Shown one piece after another: positions 32,177 to 45,360 of a DNA stretch of 64,000 nt (positions within the stretch are counted from its first letter, which is position 1; every line of letters begins with the position of its first letter). This DNA is from Fomitopsis serialis (lineage: Eukaryota > Basidiomycota > Agaricomycetes > Polyporales > Fomitopsidaceae). A program made the translations under genes and the position numbers. The notes beneath the pieces were generated by a model, which saw only the letters and a program-made list of their open reading frames with translations, had not been told where the DNA came from and ran no database searches. The stretch covers positions 124,001-188,000 of the forward strand of contig NW_025955035.1 of NCBI RefSeq assembly GCF_022376445.1, given 5' to 3'.

Positions 32177-35100
32177 ATCGATCGCTCGTGTCTTTTCTCA
32201 CAGATCGGCACTGGGCCCGGGCACACGAGGCCACGAATCTGGTGTCGTCGTCGTCGTTATGAATGAGCACATGGTGTAGGATCCTCGTCAGCGGAGTAGT
32301 TCTAGATCAGATGCAGCTAAGTACAGTGAGGAGAACTTAACGCTTATGTCCACTTTGGGCAGGTTGTGCGCGGAACTAAAGTTGTCCGATGACTTTACTT
32401 CCAGTAACGGACCTGGATGCGACCTCGTTCATTCTTCTGAGTGAGAGTCCTTTGTTATTCCCTGTCGCTTCCGGCGCCATACATTCGGTAAGGCATCATC
32501 CTGGGCATCGAGGGAAAGCCCGACCGCATTTCGCTGATTTCATTTGAACGATCGATCCGACATCTCGAACGAAGTGATCCACAAGATTCGAGTATACCTG
32601 GAATCTAGACTACCCCACAGCGGACCACAGGACGGATGCAACTTGCCATTAGCATGTCCGACCGGGTGGGCGCCTGCGATGCGGCCGCGCGAGTACATAC
32701 GTACAGTGCATGGAAGCCAGCCTGAGCTGCAGGCCCGGAACCGTGCAAACATTCTTCCACCCGGTTTGCCCTGTCGTCTCTCCGACGCTGAGCGGGATTG
32801 AAGCTCGTGCCGGGGTACTGATTAACATGCGATCTGCGTACAGATATAGAAACACGGTGTGCACGCGACGGTCACTTGGCGCGGAGAGCTCGCTGTGGCT
32901 TTGTAGCTCCCCGTGGTGCTGGGACGCTATTGCCGCAGATATACTCGAGAAATGAATGTTCCCAGCGCGCATTTCATGGCCACCTAGAGATGTCATTTTA
33001 CGTCGGTGAGATTCTAATTCTTCTGGTGTTGTACATGACAAGCTTGACCGACTACTGGCAGCGCGACAGTGATCAATAGCCAAAATGCCTCCGGACGTTG
33101 TGCTTCCGGCCGTGGTCGCATCAAGTCGCTGATTCTCTGGATCTTAAAGTAGCGCAGCTTCTGCGGTTCTCGGTGCCACTGTTATCGAATCTGGTAACAG
33201 CTGCCAGTGATTCTAGAGGAACGAGCCGAATCATGTCAATCAAGGGTGTTGAGTGACACTTATTCACTCAGTGGTATCGTTCATATCTCTACTTGTGTGA
33301 AAGGTAGCGCGCAGAACATCCGCACAGCTCAGCGGCGAGTCGCTGTGTCTGATTTATTCGGGTCCTGGTCTTCTACGATGAAAACTATGGTGTTATACGC
33401 AATCCCAATGACGGGACATTCTCAACAAGGTCATGCCACAGAATGGTAAGCACCACACGCCGTTATAGCTGCCAGCTTCTGATGCAACTCGTGAACTAAT
33501 TTCAGAGGTCGCTCAACAACGATGACAGGTTCGCTCATTTCAATTGAGCCTACCAAGGTTAAGCTGCGGCGAATGTATGCAATCTGGGGACCATTACACA
33601 TAGGTCTTTGCCGACTGCATCCGAGTCAGCGAGTCAGCTGGAATATAATCAGATGTGTGAGTCCACTGTGCGTCTCTCGGACATGAACACCAATACAATT
33701 TACAGCGATGTTGTCAGATTCCGATCTTGACAAGTTGTTACGGTAACGACTCTGCCATTCCGCTCATCGGAGCGCTGAGAAGAACGTTCAACGGTACTGG
33801 TAGAAGGCTCCCGGTGGGTCAGCAATGACTCAAGGAATACCGCTTTCATGCTCACTCGAGCGACACAGTCTTCTAGTCGTACTCAATTCTAGTCGTATTC
33901 AGTTCCAGAAGCGGCGATAACACGGTAAGGTTTCGCAGACGGCTGGTTACGGGCAAGGTTTGGTGGCGCATGGCCGCCGGCAGAGGTCTGACGTTGATGC
34001 AAGTGCGCTGCGGAGCACGCCTGCCTCTCCTTCTCGATGTGAAGCAGACTTTTACGTGACCGGTTGTCTTACGCGGCCTACCTTACCTTACTAGTGGAGG
34101 CAGTGGCGCACCGGAAGCCCGACACTGCCATTCATACTATTGTAAGGTGACAATCTGCCAGTCATTTTGACACGCCGTCCGACTACAGACCCAAGACATG
34201 CCAAGCACAACATGCACATAGACAAGCAAATCGCAGGCGGAAGTTGTATCTGCCTGATGTTTATTGGTGCTCCTCGCTCGTACTAATGCGGTGCCATAGG
34301 CTACGGTGCAATCCAACCTTGTCAGATCCATCACCTGCATTTCTACCAGTGGCCGCGAATGACAAACCGCTTGCCAATATTACGGTTCGAACTGCGCATG
34401 GCACTGGCCACAACATAAGTACGTGTAGCTTTTGGCATAAGTTGGGTTGACACTGAGGTTACGGTCTTCCACAGAGCGGAGTTCTCGTCGTACGTACCGC
34501 GGGGCCGACTCAGATCTTGACGATGGATGCAACGAGACGACAGTGCGTTTGTGGTGGCGGCAGGCTATCTTCGGGGTAAGCACGTCGTTCGCGCCAGTAA
34601 TCAGTACTAAATCTGCGCGTCTTCGGCATCGCCCAGTGCCCCCCTGTCAACTTAGCTTTACGGCTCACTTATCGGGGGAAACATATCACTGCACACCTGT
34701 CGTTCATACTGTAAGTCTCGGCGATGTGGTCTTTGGCGAGCGACTACCAAGCGCACCACTCACTACAGGTAGAACGATATTGCGTTCAATTGTCTGAGTA
34801 GTCGATATCTCGAGAAATCGGAACAATTACTGCTGAATGTCCTGAAATCATTAGCCTGTAATTCTTGTGTAATTCGTCCTCTTTCCGACTTGCCGCAGAC
34901 TTGAGCCATACGCCGAGCTCGCTGGCCTTCTTTCAGGACATGCCCGCTTGTCGTGGGGAACGCGCCCTCGGGATAGTACTACGAGTCGAGCGCGCGTATC
35001 TTTCGCACCCTTCAAGCGATGCGCTTACATCACCTCAGCCGCCCTCGCTGTCAACACTTTCCTGTGTACCATACAGGCTCTCGCTCATTCCAGCGCTGCG

Positions 35101-35259
35101 AGTCACAATACCATGGCGGCGAGCTGTTCAGCCCTCAACCCGCGTTGTCCATTACCTGTCACCGACGCTCGGGCACGGTCCACATCGATCAGGGCTAGCG
35201 AGGCGGGACCCAACGGTGCCTATGATGCCTCGGATCCACTGTCTAAGTATACCACCATG
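32177..35259. other. Accessory region of about 3 kb without a resolved gene
   Basis: A few segments look protein-like: FRVLVFYDENYGVIRNPNDG at about 33360 (+), followed by a plausible donor site, FLPVAANDKPLANITVRTAHG at about 34350, and GVLVVRTAGPTQILTMDATR at about 34480. They could be exons of one degraded + strand gene, but I cannot join them in frame or name a family. The rest shows nothing recognisable. Confidence 0.3.
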
Positions 35260-36679
35260 CCTCGGCGAGTCAAGTCGGCCCTACCCCTCTACCCAACAAC
35301 TCGTACCAACAAGGCGACGATATATGGACGGCATATGAGCGATACGAGGGATGGGACACATTCCGAGCTGCGCAACTCCAGAAGGACGGATCCGCATAGC
35401 GGCTGACCTCAGTCCGATGGTCGCTGCACGCGTTTTAGGCTGAGCTTTGCACCTTGCACCTAGCGACGAAGGCCGAGATACGTTAGTTCGTGAGATCGTC
35501 GGGTGTAACAGCCATCCCGACTTATTCGCGGGGCTTGCCTATCTGTACGTCTATGGGCTGATCCGTCCGTGTGCGTTCTTGTCAAGTGTTTGACCTACTG
35601 TTGCGGCCCATCTGACTTGTCTGTAGTCTACAATCCCCAAGGTTCCACGTCTTCTGCGTCAGGTGTCGAAAGTCCGAGGCACTCCTTCGAGCAGGCCGTA
35701 CAGGATTTGCGACGTACACCGCCGCAGCCATCCATCACTGCCGAGGACTTGCGGCAGCTGGTAAGTATGTTTGCTGACTTTGTTATCGGCTCACTAATGC
35801 GCTGGGCCAGACTTTGCTTCGCGACGACCACTCGTGTGTCTTCACCTCGGCTCAGCGCGCTCTGATCACGCGTTAACTTCCGCTCTTGGAGTGAGGGCTG
35901 ATACGTAGACAAGGATGGCTCACATCATTAGTCAACCACTGTCGGAGAACATTACTGGAAACATTCCAGCGGTGCGCGCGAAGGTATTTATCTCGTCCAT
36001 GTCGTAAGCTGCCATGTGCTTACTGACCCCGTCTGCCCTCAGTTCAAGTGGGCGAGGATTGCTGGAGCGATCATTGAGCGTCTTGGAAACTTCTCTTGCC
36101 GCGACTTTCTTGGCGACAATGTTCTTAACAGGCCCCTGACTGTGTTCACAGCCGCAACTGCACCGCATGTAAAATATGGCAAACTCGATCTATGGCTGAC
36201 GGCGGTAGAAGTACGTTCGTTTTCCGCTGTTCTTTCGTGTCTATGAATAAATCTGTCGACAGGACGGGGAAGGAGAAGTCATACCCGATACCTATGAGGT
36301 GCAGTATCGTTGGGGCGAGCAGTTACGCCTCGCGATTGGTGTCAAAATCAGCTTTAGAACTGCGATCATTGACAACACACCCATTCCACCGCCCCATCCC
36401 TGTCTCATCGCCCTCCATGCTACTTGTGCCAGGATCGCTCATATGTCTGGCGCTGCGGAACATCTGCACGAGTGCTTTCGGGAAACTGACAATATCTCGG
36501 CCATGACTGAACCGACCGCCGTGTACGAACTGACGCGCTCTGAAGACACTGCAGCTCGTTTCCCCGACGGTTTGACGTGGTCATTAGGGTGTCACCTTCG
36601 CCATCTTTCTGTGTCCTGCGACCGTCGTTACGCAGATAGTACTTTAACAGGAAGCACACGAGGAGTGATGATGGTATAG
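35260..36679 (+). CDS. HNH_2-type nuclease-domain protein of basidiomycetes (gene model partial)
   Basis: Basidiomycete genomes carry many proteins with an HNH_2-like core. Here an N-terminal piece at about 35280-35396 reads LPNNSYQQGDDIWTAYERYE. An exon at 35628-35760 ends SITAEDLRQL and is followed after a short intron by LLRDDHSCVFTSAQRAL, the first half of the core. The second half, MAHIISQPLSENI at about 35915, supplies the histidine of the AHII motif. Later exons give RAKFKWARIAGAIIERLG, KLDLWLTAVE, DTYEVQYRWGEQLR and ALHATCARIAHMSGAAEHL. The usual TG after the core cysteine is TS here. Stops separate the 5' piece and the two core halves, so the copy may be degenerate. Whether such proteins cut DNA is unproven. 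Confidence 0.6.
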
Positions 36680-37159
36680 CGAGGAGTTATAGTAGCTAGT
36701 AACGTAAGTATTGGTCCTATTAATGATAATATGATACTGGCATTGTAAGTACGCGTTTCCGCATTCGCGGCATTGTAAAAAGCTTTGGGGGCTGATGGAA
36801 TTCGTAAGAGACTGAGAAAGAGATGTAGACTGTACGCAGGGGGGAAGAGATCTGACGTACACCGAGGTATCGTACTCACAGACGAGCGTGCACGTGGAAG
36901 CCGAGTGAGCGGAAGAAAGGCCAATTAATGTGCTTACGTGGGTTGCATGGGGTTGCATGTACGTCTACGGTAACAAAGTCTACATGTTGCCACCGGGCAA
37001 GCCTCAGCTCAGCGTCAGAGACAAGCTGCATTCGCGGTACGAGGCAAAATGGAGAGACGCCCATCTACAGACGCGTCCCGGACGCGTCTCGCAGCCAGCT
37101 GAGCGCGTGTTTCGCACACTCCATCCCTTCTCTCGCCCCTCCTCGTCACTCATGCCGCC
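36680..37159. other. Intergenic region, promoter of VPS41
   Basis: No gene was recognised. The start context of VPS41 at 37160 (GCCGCC before the ATG) is strong. CT-rich sequence at 37120-37150 probably belongs to its promoter or leader. Confidence 0.5.
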
Positions 37160-40100
37160 ATGTCCTCAGAACCGAACGGAAACGGCCTCGGCAACGAAAA
37201 GCAACCGCTCGCTGGCAGCCCCGAGGTCATGAGCGACGCAGGTGACGACGACCGCTCGACCACCAGCGCGCAGTCGGTAAGGCAAGACGCCCATCCCGAC
37301 GGAAACGGTCATAGCATCGCGGGTCTGCATCATCACGACCCCCACTCGGATGGAGAGCTGGTGGGCTCTGACGGGGACGGCGAGCAGACTGGGAGCGAAG
37401 ACGATGACGACGACAGTGAAGACGACGAGGACGAGGACGAGGAGCCTGCACTCAAGTACGAGCGATTTGGGGGCATCACTCACCAGCTCCTTCAGAAGGA
37501 CTCTGCCTCCGCCATTGCGTATGCAAATCAGCGAATAGTAAGCTGTTCCGTATGCGACTACACCGTACATCGTTGATTAGTCTTAGGCCCTTGGCACGCA
37601 TGGCGGCATGCTACACATCCTATCCCTTACCGGCGAGCTCATCAAGTCCTTCCAGCCTCATTCCGCCTCCATTGCGGATATCTCCATCGACATCACTGGA
37701 GACTGGGTCGCAACTGCTTCTATCGACGGTGAGACCGGTCGTGCCCTGACCCACTCCGTCTCACGCGTTCCTCCCAGGGCAGGTCGTACTACACTCCGTC
37801 TCGACTCCCGAGTCCCATACCTTTGACATGAAACGCTCCCTGCGTACAGTTGCTCTGGAGCCCAACTTCGCTAAGAGTGGAACGCGTTCACTTGCATGTG
37901 GAGGCATGGCAGGGTCGCTGGTCTTGCATGAGAAGGGCTGGTTAGGCTACAAGGAAACAGTCTTGCATACGGGAGAGGGGCCGGTCTGGGAGGTACGATG
38001 GCGAGGCAAACTCATCGCTTGGGCAAATGACTTGGTGAGTACATGCCACGTCCCGCAGTAGCATATTTGGAGGGGCTGTGGCTGGAACTGCGACAGTCGC
38101 GTTAGTTCCAGCTCTACCTCAGCAAGCACCTTGCTTCTGCAATCCAAGTACGTATTGTTCGATCTTACACGGTCTTGTCCCATCATCAGGGTGTCAAGAT
38201 CTACGACACCGTCTCCCAAACTCGCATCACCTACATCGACCGCCCGCCTGACAGCCCTCGCGCCGATCTTTTCAAATGCACCCTCCACTGGCAGGATGAC
38301 TCCACACTCCTCGTCGCCTGGGCCGACCAGATCAAGGTTGCTCGCGTCCGCGCCAGGCCGCGCACACCCACCGTCTCCGCCTCCGCCAACCTGCCTCCGT
38401 TCCTCGTCGACATTACCGCCGTCTTCCAGCTTGACTGCATGGTCTCGGGCATCGTTCCACACCCGCTCGGCAACTCCCCCTCCACCGCCGGCACGGGCAT
38501 GTTCCCTATCCCGAGCGACGCCGCTAGTGTTACTTCGGGAGGCTCCGCCGTGCAGAAGACCGCGGCGGCCCCGAGCCTGACCGCCTTCCTCATCGTCGCG
38601 TACACACCACCGGACACGTCGCTCCTCACGGGCAACGAGGCCGCAGCCGACCGTGCGGAGCAGATGCGCAAGGCGGCTGAACGCCCCGAGCTCCGTATTG
38701 TCTCGCGCGGAGGGGAGGAGCTTGCCGCAGACGCACTTGGGATCGCAGGCTTCGAGCGGTGGGGATGCAATGATTATGTGTTGATAGAGGTGGACGCGAC
38801 GTTGGCGGAGAGGTATTACGTCGTGCTCAGTCCGAGGGACATCGTCGTTGTGCGCCCTAGGGATTGGCGGGATCACGTTGCTTGGCTGGTAGAGCGACAG
38901 AGATACGAGGAGGCGCTAGAGGTGATTGAGAGGCAGGCTGCAATGGGCGTGACTGCCGCGCCGGGGCAGGACGCTGTGGACGCCGTGCACGTCGGTCAGC
39001 GGTACATCGAGCATCTGGTCAGCCAAGGTATGTCAAAATCTCAACGCGTCTTACACCGTACCGATCCGAACCGCACATAGGCAACTGGGCGAAGGCCGCG
39101 CGCCTCTGTCCGAAAGTCTGTGGACAGGATCTGAAGCGATGGGAGGACTGGATATTCCTGTTTGCGCAGAAGCACCAGCTCCAGGTATGTCTTGGATGCA
39201 CCGGAAAGCGACGCTACCTGGCTGACATGTCTTGGCTTCGTAGGCGATCATTCCATTCGTCCCGACAGAATCGCCCACACTAGGTCATCTCGTATACGAG
39301 ATGATTCTTGCGTACTTTCTTGCGCACGATCGTCACGTACGTATCGCCCCACACATACCAAGTTGATCGTTCTCAATAGTTGTGCTCGGATATAGGCGCT
39401 ATTGCGGATGATCAAGAGCTGGCCGAAGGAGATCTACGATGTGCCCGCCGTCATAGTAGCCGTGCAAGCTGAGCTAGACCGTGCTCCCTCATCATCGGCG
39501 ATGAAGACAACAGCGCCTGAGACAGTGCTTCTCATGGAATGTCTCGCCGAGTTGTGAGTTAGCCGACACTGCGTCTTCTGGGTGTCCATTCTGACGCTCA
39601 CGTATTCAGGTATACCATGAATCGACAGCCTGGCAAGGCCCTTCCCTACTTCTTGCGCTTGCGACGGCCGAACGTCTTTGACCTCATTCGCGAGAACAAC
39701 CTATTCACCGCGGTGCAAGATCAGGCCCTCCTCCTGGTTGAGTTTGACCACGAGCTCATGGAGAAGCAGAGGAGAGAAGGCGAAGACGTGCGTCGGGAAG
39801 ACAGTAGAGCGATTGCATTGCTTGTGGATCATATTCATTCTATACCCGTAGGCTGTTCAGCAGTGTCGTCCCGATTGCGTTGCTAACGCATCCTCTTGAC
39901 TGCGTAGATCGGGCGAGTTGTCCAGCAGCTCCAAGGACGACCCGACTATCTAACCTCTACTTGGATGCCTTGTTCCACAAGGACCCTCACTTAACATCCG
40001 ACTTCGCAGACATGCAGGTACGTCCTGATTTACTCTTTTATTTATATTGCGTTTGAACCAAGGATATCACAGGTCAAACTATGCGCAGAACATGCACCAG

Positions 40101-41107
40101 ACCGGCTCATGAACTTCCTGCGTTCGAGTAACTACTACAGTCTCGAACAGGTAATGCACTGGGCTGTACGGGGCTGTTCCAATACTGACAGACAAATAGG
40201 CATACCGCGTATGTAACGACCGAGATATGGTCCCAGAGATGGTGTTCCTGCTGGGTCGGATGGGGAATAACAAGCAGGCGCTGACCTTGATTATCGAGCG
40301 GCTGGGCGATGTCAATAGGGTACGTCAAATTTTCTCAGCGTGCTCCTCATTCTAATCGTGCTCGCTATTGACCGAAGGCTATTGACTTCGCTCGAGAACA
40401 ACATGACGACGACCTATGGGAAGACCTATTGAAGTACTCGGAGACACGACCATGTATGTCCTCGCGCTTTGCAAAAGGTTACTGAGCTGAGTTTTATGTC
40501 GGAAAGTATTCATTCGAGGTCTCCTCGAGAACGTTGGCGCAGAGATCAATCCTATTCGGCTCATCCGACGCATAAAGAATGGGCTTGAGATACCGGGTCT
40601 CAGGGGCGCGTTGATCAAGATCCTGCACGACTTCAACCTGCAAGTGTCCTTACTCGAAGGCTGTCAGACCATCTTGGACGGTGACTGTGGAGAGTTGGCG
40701 CGAACACTGTACAGGAATCAGACCAATGGTTTCTTCCTCAATCGTGCGTCAATATACCACGAAACGATGTTGAATGATAACTCACAAGTCTGAAACAGCG
40801 CAAACGCACTGTCCAATATGCTCCCAGAGCCTGGAGCAGCGTCCGCACAGCCTCACGTTGTTGTACTTGTGCCGGCATGTTGTCCACGCAAGTTGTGTTG
40901 CTCCCGACGAGACTTTGCGCGAGTGGATCGATCACAGTGCGGGTGGTACCCAACGAATCGGCGGCAAGATCGCTCTGTGAGTGCTGTGTCCACTGTGGCT
41001 GAGGTATGATGCTCATTGCTACGGCGGACAGTGCTGCCATGGTTCGCGCGAGGATTAACCAGGGGTGCCCCGTATGTACGCGGAAAGGCGAAGGGCGGCC
41101 TTCATAG
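37160..41107 (+). CDS. VPS41: Vacuolar protein sorting protein VPS41 (HOPS complex) with C-terminal RING-H2
   Basis: Vps41 is the Rab7/Ypt7-binding HOPS subunit that tethers vacuole and late-endosome membranes. The N-terminus is disordered and very acidic (about residues 70-95, Asp/Glu run). It is followed by a WD40-type propeller (YERFGGITHQLL, LGTHGGMLHILSLTGELIKSF, WVATASIDG, ACGGMAGSLVLHEKGWLGYK, WANDLGVKIYD). The middle, EALEVIERQAAMG through QRYIEHLVSQGNWAKAARLCP, WEDWIFLFAQKHQLQ, IIPFVPTESPTL, and further on the clathrin-repeat part IIERLGDVNRAIDFAREQ and DDLWEDLLKYSETRP, is typical of Vps41. The last two exons carry CPICSQSL, then LCRHVVHASC and CPVCTRKG, a RING-H2 set. About a dozen small introns interrupt it. 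One A is missing near 39952 (DYLNLYLDALF), the only frame break seen. The length, about 1000 residues, fits the family. Confidence 0.93.
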
Positions 41108-41613
41108 CCATCACAGCCTGTAGTATGTTCTAAATTCGAGCGTTGATAGACCATTAATCTTTGCTTTAGGTCGAGAGCAGATTGCACCTTCACGATTCAG
41201 CCGTATAGTACATTTACAATGCTCAGTCATTTGACAGGAAACGTGCTTCCGAATCGAACTCTGGATGACTCATCTACCTGTCTTACGCAGAGTGTATCTG
41301 CGTGGTGCTTCGACGACCATTCACACAGCGTTATCTTATGTCTGTCTACACGATCGTGTACTCGCGACGTCATGCGACCGATATGCCGACATCATACTAT
41401 CATAGGCTCCCCGTCGGAAGTCTTTCTATGGTGGGCTCGACCTCCATCTTACAGGCACAATCTTCTGTTTCCTTGCGGTCGTGACCTGCGGTTTGCTTCG
41501 AGAGGTCGTGACCTCTCCATTACTCCCGCGAAGCTATGTCATGAGTAGGTTATAGGGCCCTCTGCCGCGGACTCACTGCCATTACTTTGACCGCACTGTG
41601 AGACTGAACTAGC
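41108..41613. other. Intergenic region between VPS41 and deacetylase B
   Basis: No gene recognised. It contains the 3' end of VPS41 and the promoter of deacetylase B. Confidence 0.5.
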
Positions 41614-43117
41614 ATGCCCCGAAGGATCCTCATCGGTTTTGGTGTCGACGTAGATGCGGTATCCGGGTGGTGAGTCTGTCTCCAAACCTGAGTACTCACG
41701 TTGTGAACGGCGACCCATCACGCTAGGCTGGGATCGTACGGTGGCGAGGACTCCGTATCGGATATCTCGAGGGTATGCCCCAGCTGTATCCAATCTTCCA
41801 TACAGACTAACGCAAGCGCAGGGAATCTATGCAGGCGAGGTTGGTACCCCTCGGCTCCTGAAGCTGTTCAAGAAGTACAATATCAAGACGACTTGGTTCA
41901 TACCAGGTAGGGCAACTTCGTTTCTCTTGTGATGAATGGCCGCTTGACCATTCTCAGGCCATAGTCTCGAAACGTTCCCCGAAGAAATGGCTGCGGTCAG
42001 AGACGCCGGACATGAGATGTAAGCGATCGTTGTGCTTTTGCAGACATGCGATTGACGGCACCGCACCCGCAGAGGACTACACGGTTATTCACATGAAGTA
42101 TGAACGTCAGGGGCGAAGAGGCCTGACAGTACGCTGACCACATACTTTCGCAGAATCCTCGCTCGATGACCTTCGAGCAGCAGAAGGACATCCTCAATTA
42201 CACATATGACTTATTGACGAAGTTCAACAAGGGTGTTTCTCCGAAGGGTAGTGTAGCACCTTGGTGGGAGACCAGCGCCGAAGGCACAATATTATTACTC
42301 GATAAAGGCATAGAATACGGTATGGCACCATTGGAGATTCCGAAGTCAGGTCTAGCTCACCTTGTCCATTTGCGGTAGACCATTCTCACATGGCCCACGA
42401 GTGAGTCGATATTCCTCACGAGCAGATTCAAGATTGAGACTGGCTCCAGCTCACAGGCATACTATCTACGCGACGAGGATACGTGGACCAAGATCAACTA
42501 CACCGCCCAAGCGGAGTCTTGGATGAGACCCTTACAAAGGGGAAAGACTACAGGTCTAGTTGAATTGCCGGGCAATTGGTACGCGAGAACCACTTCGCGG
42601 CGCAAGCGAGTGACGTAGTAATGCCTTGAATGCTGGATAGGTACCTAGACGACTTGCCGCCTATGATGTACGTCCGTATCTTTCCCGTCCGAGCGTGGCT
42701 TATGGCGTACACAGGTTTATCAAGAGCAGCCCCAACTCGCACGGATGGGTGATTGCGTTTGTTCTCATTGTTCGACGCGACAGATATTCACAAAATGGTG
42801 TAGGTTAACACCAGAGATGTTGAGCAAATATGGAAGGATACGTTCACCTACCTCTACCGAGAGGAAGAGAACTTCATTTTCCCCATCACCATACATCCCG
42901 ATGTTAGCGGGTGAGTAGGGACGTCTAGGCGTAGTCCTTGTGCTCACAATAATTACACAGACGACCCCATGTTCTGCTCATGCTTGAACGTTTCATCGAA
43001 TGGATCAACACTCACGACAACGTGCACTGGGTGTGCATGTATGACATGTCAAAGGAGTTCCGTGACAACAATGCGCCGCCCGCTGGTGCGCGGATGCCGC
43101 GCGGCCTCAAGCTGTAG
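41614..43117 (+). CDS. Polysaccharide deacetylase / imidase-like enzyme, copy B (HpPgdA family), 304 aa, 12 exons
   Basis: Exons 41614-41669, 41727-41772, 41822-41906, 41958-42018, 42073-42097, 42154-42319, 42379-42400, 42450-42578, 42641-42667, 42715-42748, 42804-42910 and 42961-43117 sum to 915 nt with no stop and GT-AG introns. The first eleven exon lengths equal those of copy A. Motifs: [101 protein letters not shown] and [14 protein letters not shown]. Asp12 and the metal ligands Asp14, His86 and His90 align with Helicobacter PgdA. No signal peptide is present. Copy B points toward copy C, tail to tail. Relatives act on N-acetyl sugars of peptidoglycan or on cyclic imides; which applies here is open. 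Confidence 0.92.
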
Positions 43118-43499
43118 TTCCGAGGTTTGGGTATGTCTGGCCCGTCTGAACATACCCGGTGACTGATCTTCTAAGTTTTTACTCAGAAGACAAGGATACG
43201 AAGATGCAGTTCCGTGTACGATGAGTCATCCTCTATTGAGAAGCCCTCGCCAACAGTGCGTGTATCCCATTGTATCACATCCTTGGTTAGATCGCGTCAA
43301 ATGCATCATGAATGGATTGAGTTTGCAAAGCTTCAGACTCGTGAACGCCGAACACTCGAACGGGTATCATCTCTCGGAAGTGTCCTACCAAATCATACAC
43401 GGTGCATTGCATCGTTATCCCCGGCTATGAGATGAACACGGGCATTACTTGAGTACTTTGCATGCCTTCGACATTGCTAGTGCTTGGAGAGGATGTCGC
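43118..43499. other. Convergent spacer between deacetylases B and C
   Basis: A 382-base spacer between two genes that end toward each other. No further gene or clear repeat is seen. Confidence 0.5.
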
Positions 43500-45012
43500 C
43501 TATCGTGTGTTACCGCTGTCCAAACCACGCGGCATGCGCGCCCCCGCCGGAGGGATATTATTCGCTCTGAACTCGTTCGCCATCTCATGCATGCACACCC
43601 AGTGTACGTTCTCGTGGGTGTTGACCCACTCGATGAAGCGTTCCAGCATGAGCAAGACATGCGGGCGACTGCGTGCGTGGTAGCGGTCGCGATCAGTCCT
43701 GGTGACGTTCAACATACAGACACGTACCCGCTGACGTCGGGATGGATTGTGATAGGGAAGATGAAATCCTCTTCCTCCCGGTAGAGGTAGGTGAAGGTGT
43801 CCTTCCAGAGTTGCTCGACGTCTCGGCAGTTGACCCAACCGTGTGAGTTTGCGCTTCCCTTGATAAACCTACCCGACCGATGTGAGACTGCCTTGATGTA
43901 TACGTTTGGAACATACTCACATCATGGGCGGAAGATCGTCCAAATACCTGTCCCAGACGCGCATTGGTGAGCACAAGTCGAGATCGTCCATTAGAATGGT
44001 TCAACCAGTTAGCAGGTAGCTCCACCAATCCGGTGACGTTCCCTCGTTGCAGCGGCTTCATCCACGCCTCAGCCTTGGCCGTATAGTTGATCTTCGTCCA
44101 CGTATCCTGGTCACGCAGGTAGTACGCCTGCGAGCTACACATGATCCGAGTAAGCATTGGCCAGCACTTTTACGTCCGTGCTGCTGCTCACTCGTGAGCC
44201 ATGTGCGAATGATCTGGGAGGACTATGTCAACGAGCCAGCACGGGTACTCTCAAGGACAGCCCATACCGTATTCGATCCCCTTGTCGAGCAGCAGCATCG
44301 TGCCCTCCGCGCTCGTCTCCCACCACGGCGCGACGCTCCCCTTCGGCGGGATGCCGTTGTTGAACACCGTCAGGAGGTCGTACGTGTACTCGAGGATGTC
44401 CTTCTGCTGCTCGGGCGTCATCGAGACAGGGTTCTGCGCCGTCCGCCGTCAGCCATCCGCGGTTCCCGCTGATCACCTCTTTCCTGATGCACGTACCTCA
44501 TGCGAGTACCCGTGTAGCCCCTGTAGGTCCGTGTCGGTGAGGATCCAAAAGGCTGTTGTCACGGATGACGCAAAGCTACATACATCTCGTGCCCCGCGTC
44601 TCTGACGGCAGCCATCTGCTCCGGGAACGTCTCCAGACTGTGTCCTGTGCGTCCGTGAGTCGGAGCTACCCTGACACACTTCGGTTGAGCAACTGGAACC
44701 CACCGGGGATGAACCATGTCGTCTTGATCCCGGATTTCCTGAACAGCTTCAGCAGGCGCGGTACGCCGACCTCGCCCGAGTACAGGCCCTTCCACGCATC
44801 CGCGAGTCAGACCTGCCAGCGCCCCGGTGCGCACCAGCTCAAAGGCATGTACATACCCTGGATATGTCCGACACCGAATCTTCGCCCCCGTACGACCCGA
44901 GCCTGCGTCGTCGGATTGTCCTCGCGACCAACACCAGAGGGGTATGCCGGACTTACCACCCTGCCACCGCGTCGACGTCGACGCCAAACCCGATGAGAAC
45001 CCTGCGAGGCAT
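43500..45012 (-). CDS. Polysaccharide deacetylase / imidase-like enzyme, copy C (HpPgdA family)
   Basis: The reverse strand from the ATG at 45012 has the same opening exons as A and B (45012-44957, 44902-44857, 44788-44704, 44644-44584). It shows [82 protein letters not shown] and [14 protein letters not shown], and ends at a stop at 43500. Asp12, Asp14 and both histidines are present. Exon 5 is 24 nt instead of 25, at a G4 run near 44520, so one G is missing in the assembly or the gene has a frameshift there. Unlike A and B, the intron after SANSHGW is absent. The purine permease lies 349 bp upstream on the same strand, so the two genes could share induction, though each has room for its own promoter. 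Confidence 0.87.
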
Positions 45013-45360
45013 GGCGATGGTCAGAACGTAAGACTGTCCGAGTCGGTGAGCGAACCGACGATCGACTAGATACCCTTCCTTCGCCCCTGGGCATGGCGGA
45101 GAGCCAGCAGATGCTTCGAGTGCGAGATAAGGACGTCATCCAGGCTCGATCAAGGCCCACAAAAAGTATGCATGTAGATCGCGCAGCCAATGGCATCGCC
45201 AGCACGAACCGATCACCAGCCTGTTATCTGTCCTACCGCTCCAGAGGACTGCGAACCATTCCATTAGGCTGAGCATTTCTTCCAGCCATGTACGCTACAC
45301 CCCTTTCCGCGTCATTACATTCCCGATATCCCATTAGATTTTTGCGTACACCTCCATCCA
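45013..45360. other. Spacer between deacetylase C and the purine permease
   Basis: 348 bases that contain the promoter of deacetylase C and the 3' end of the permease. No gene recognised. Confidence 0.5.

Noticed and set aside
34380..34400. GGTTCGAAC, a tRNA B-box-like sequence
   Set aside because: No matching A box or cloverleaf arms could be found around it.
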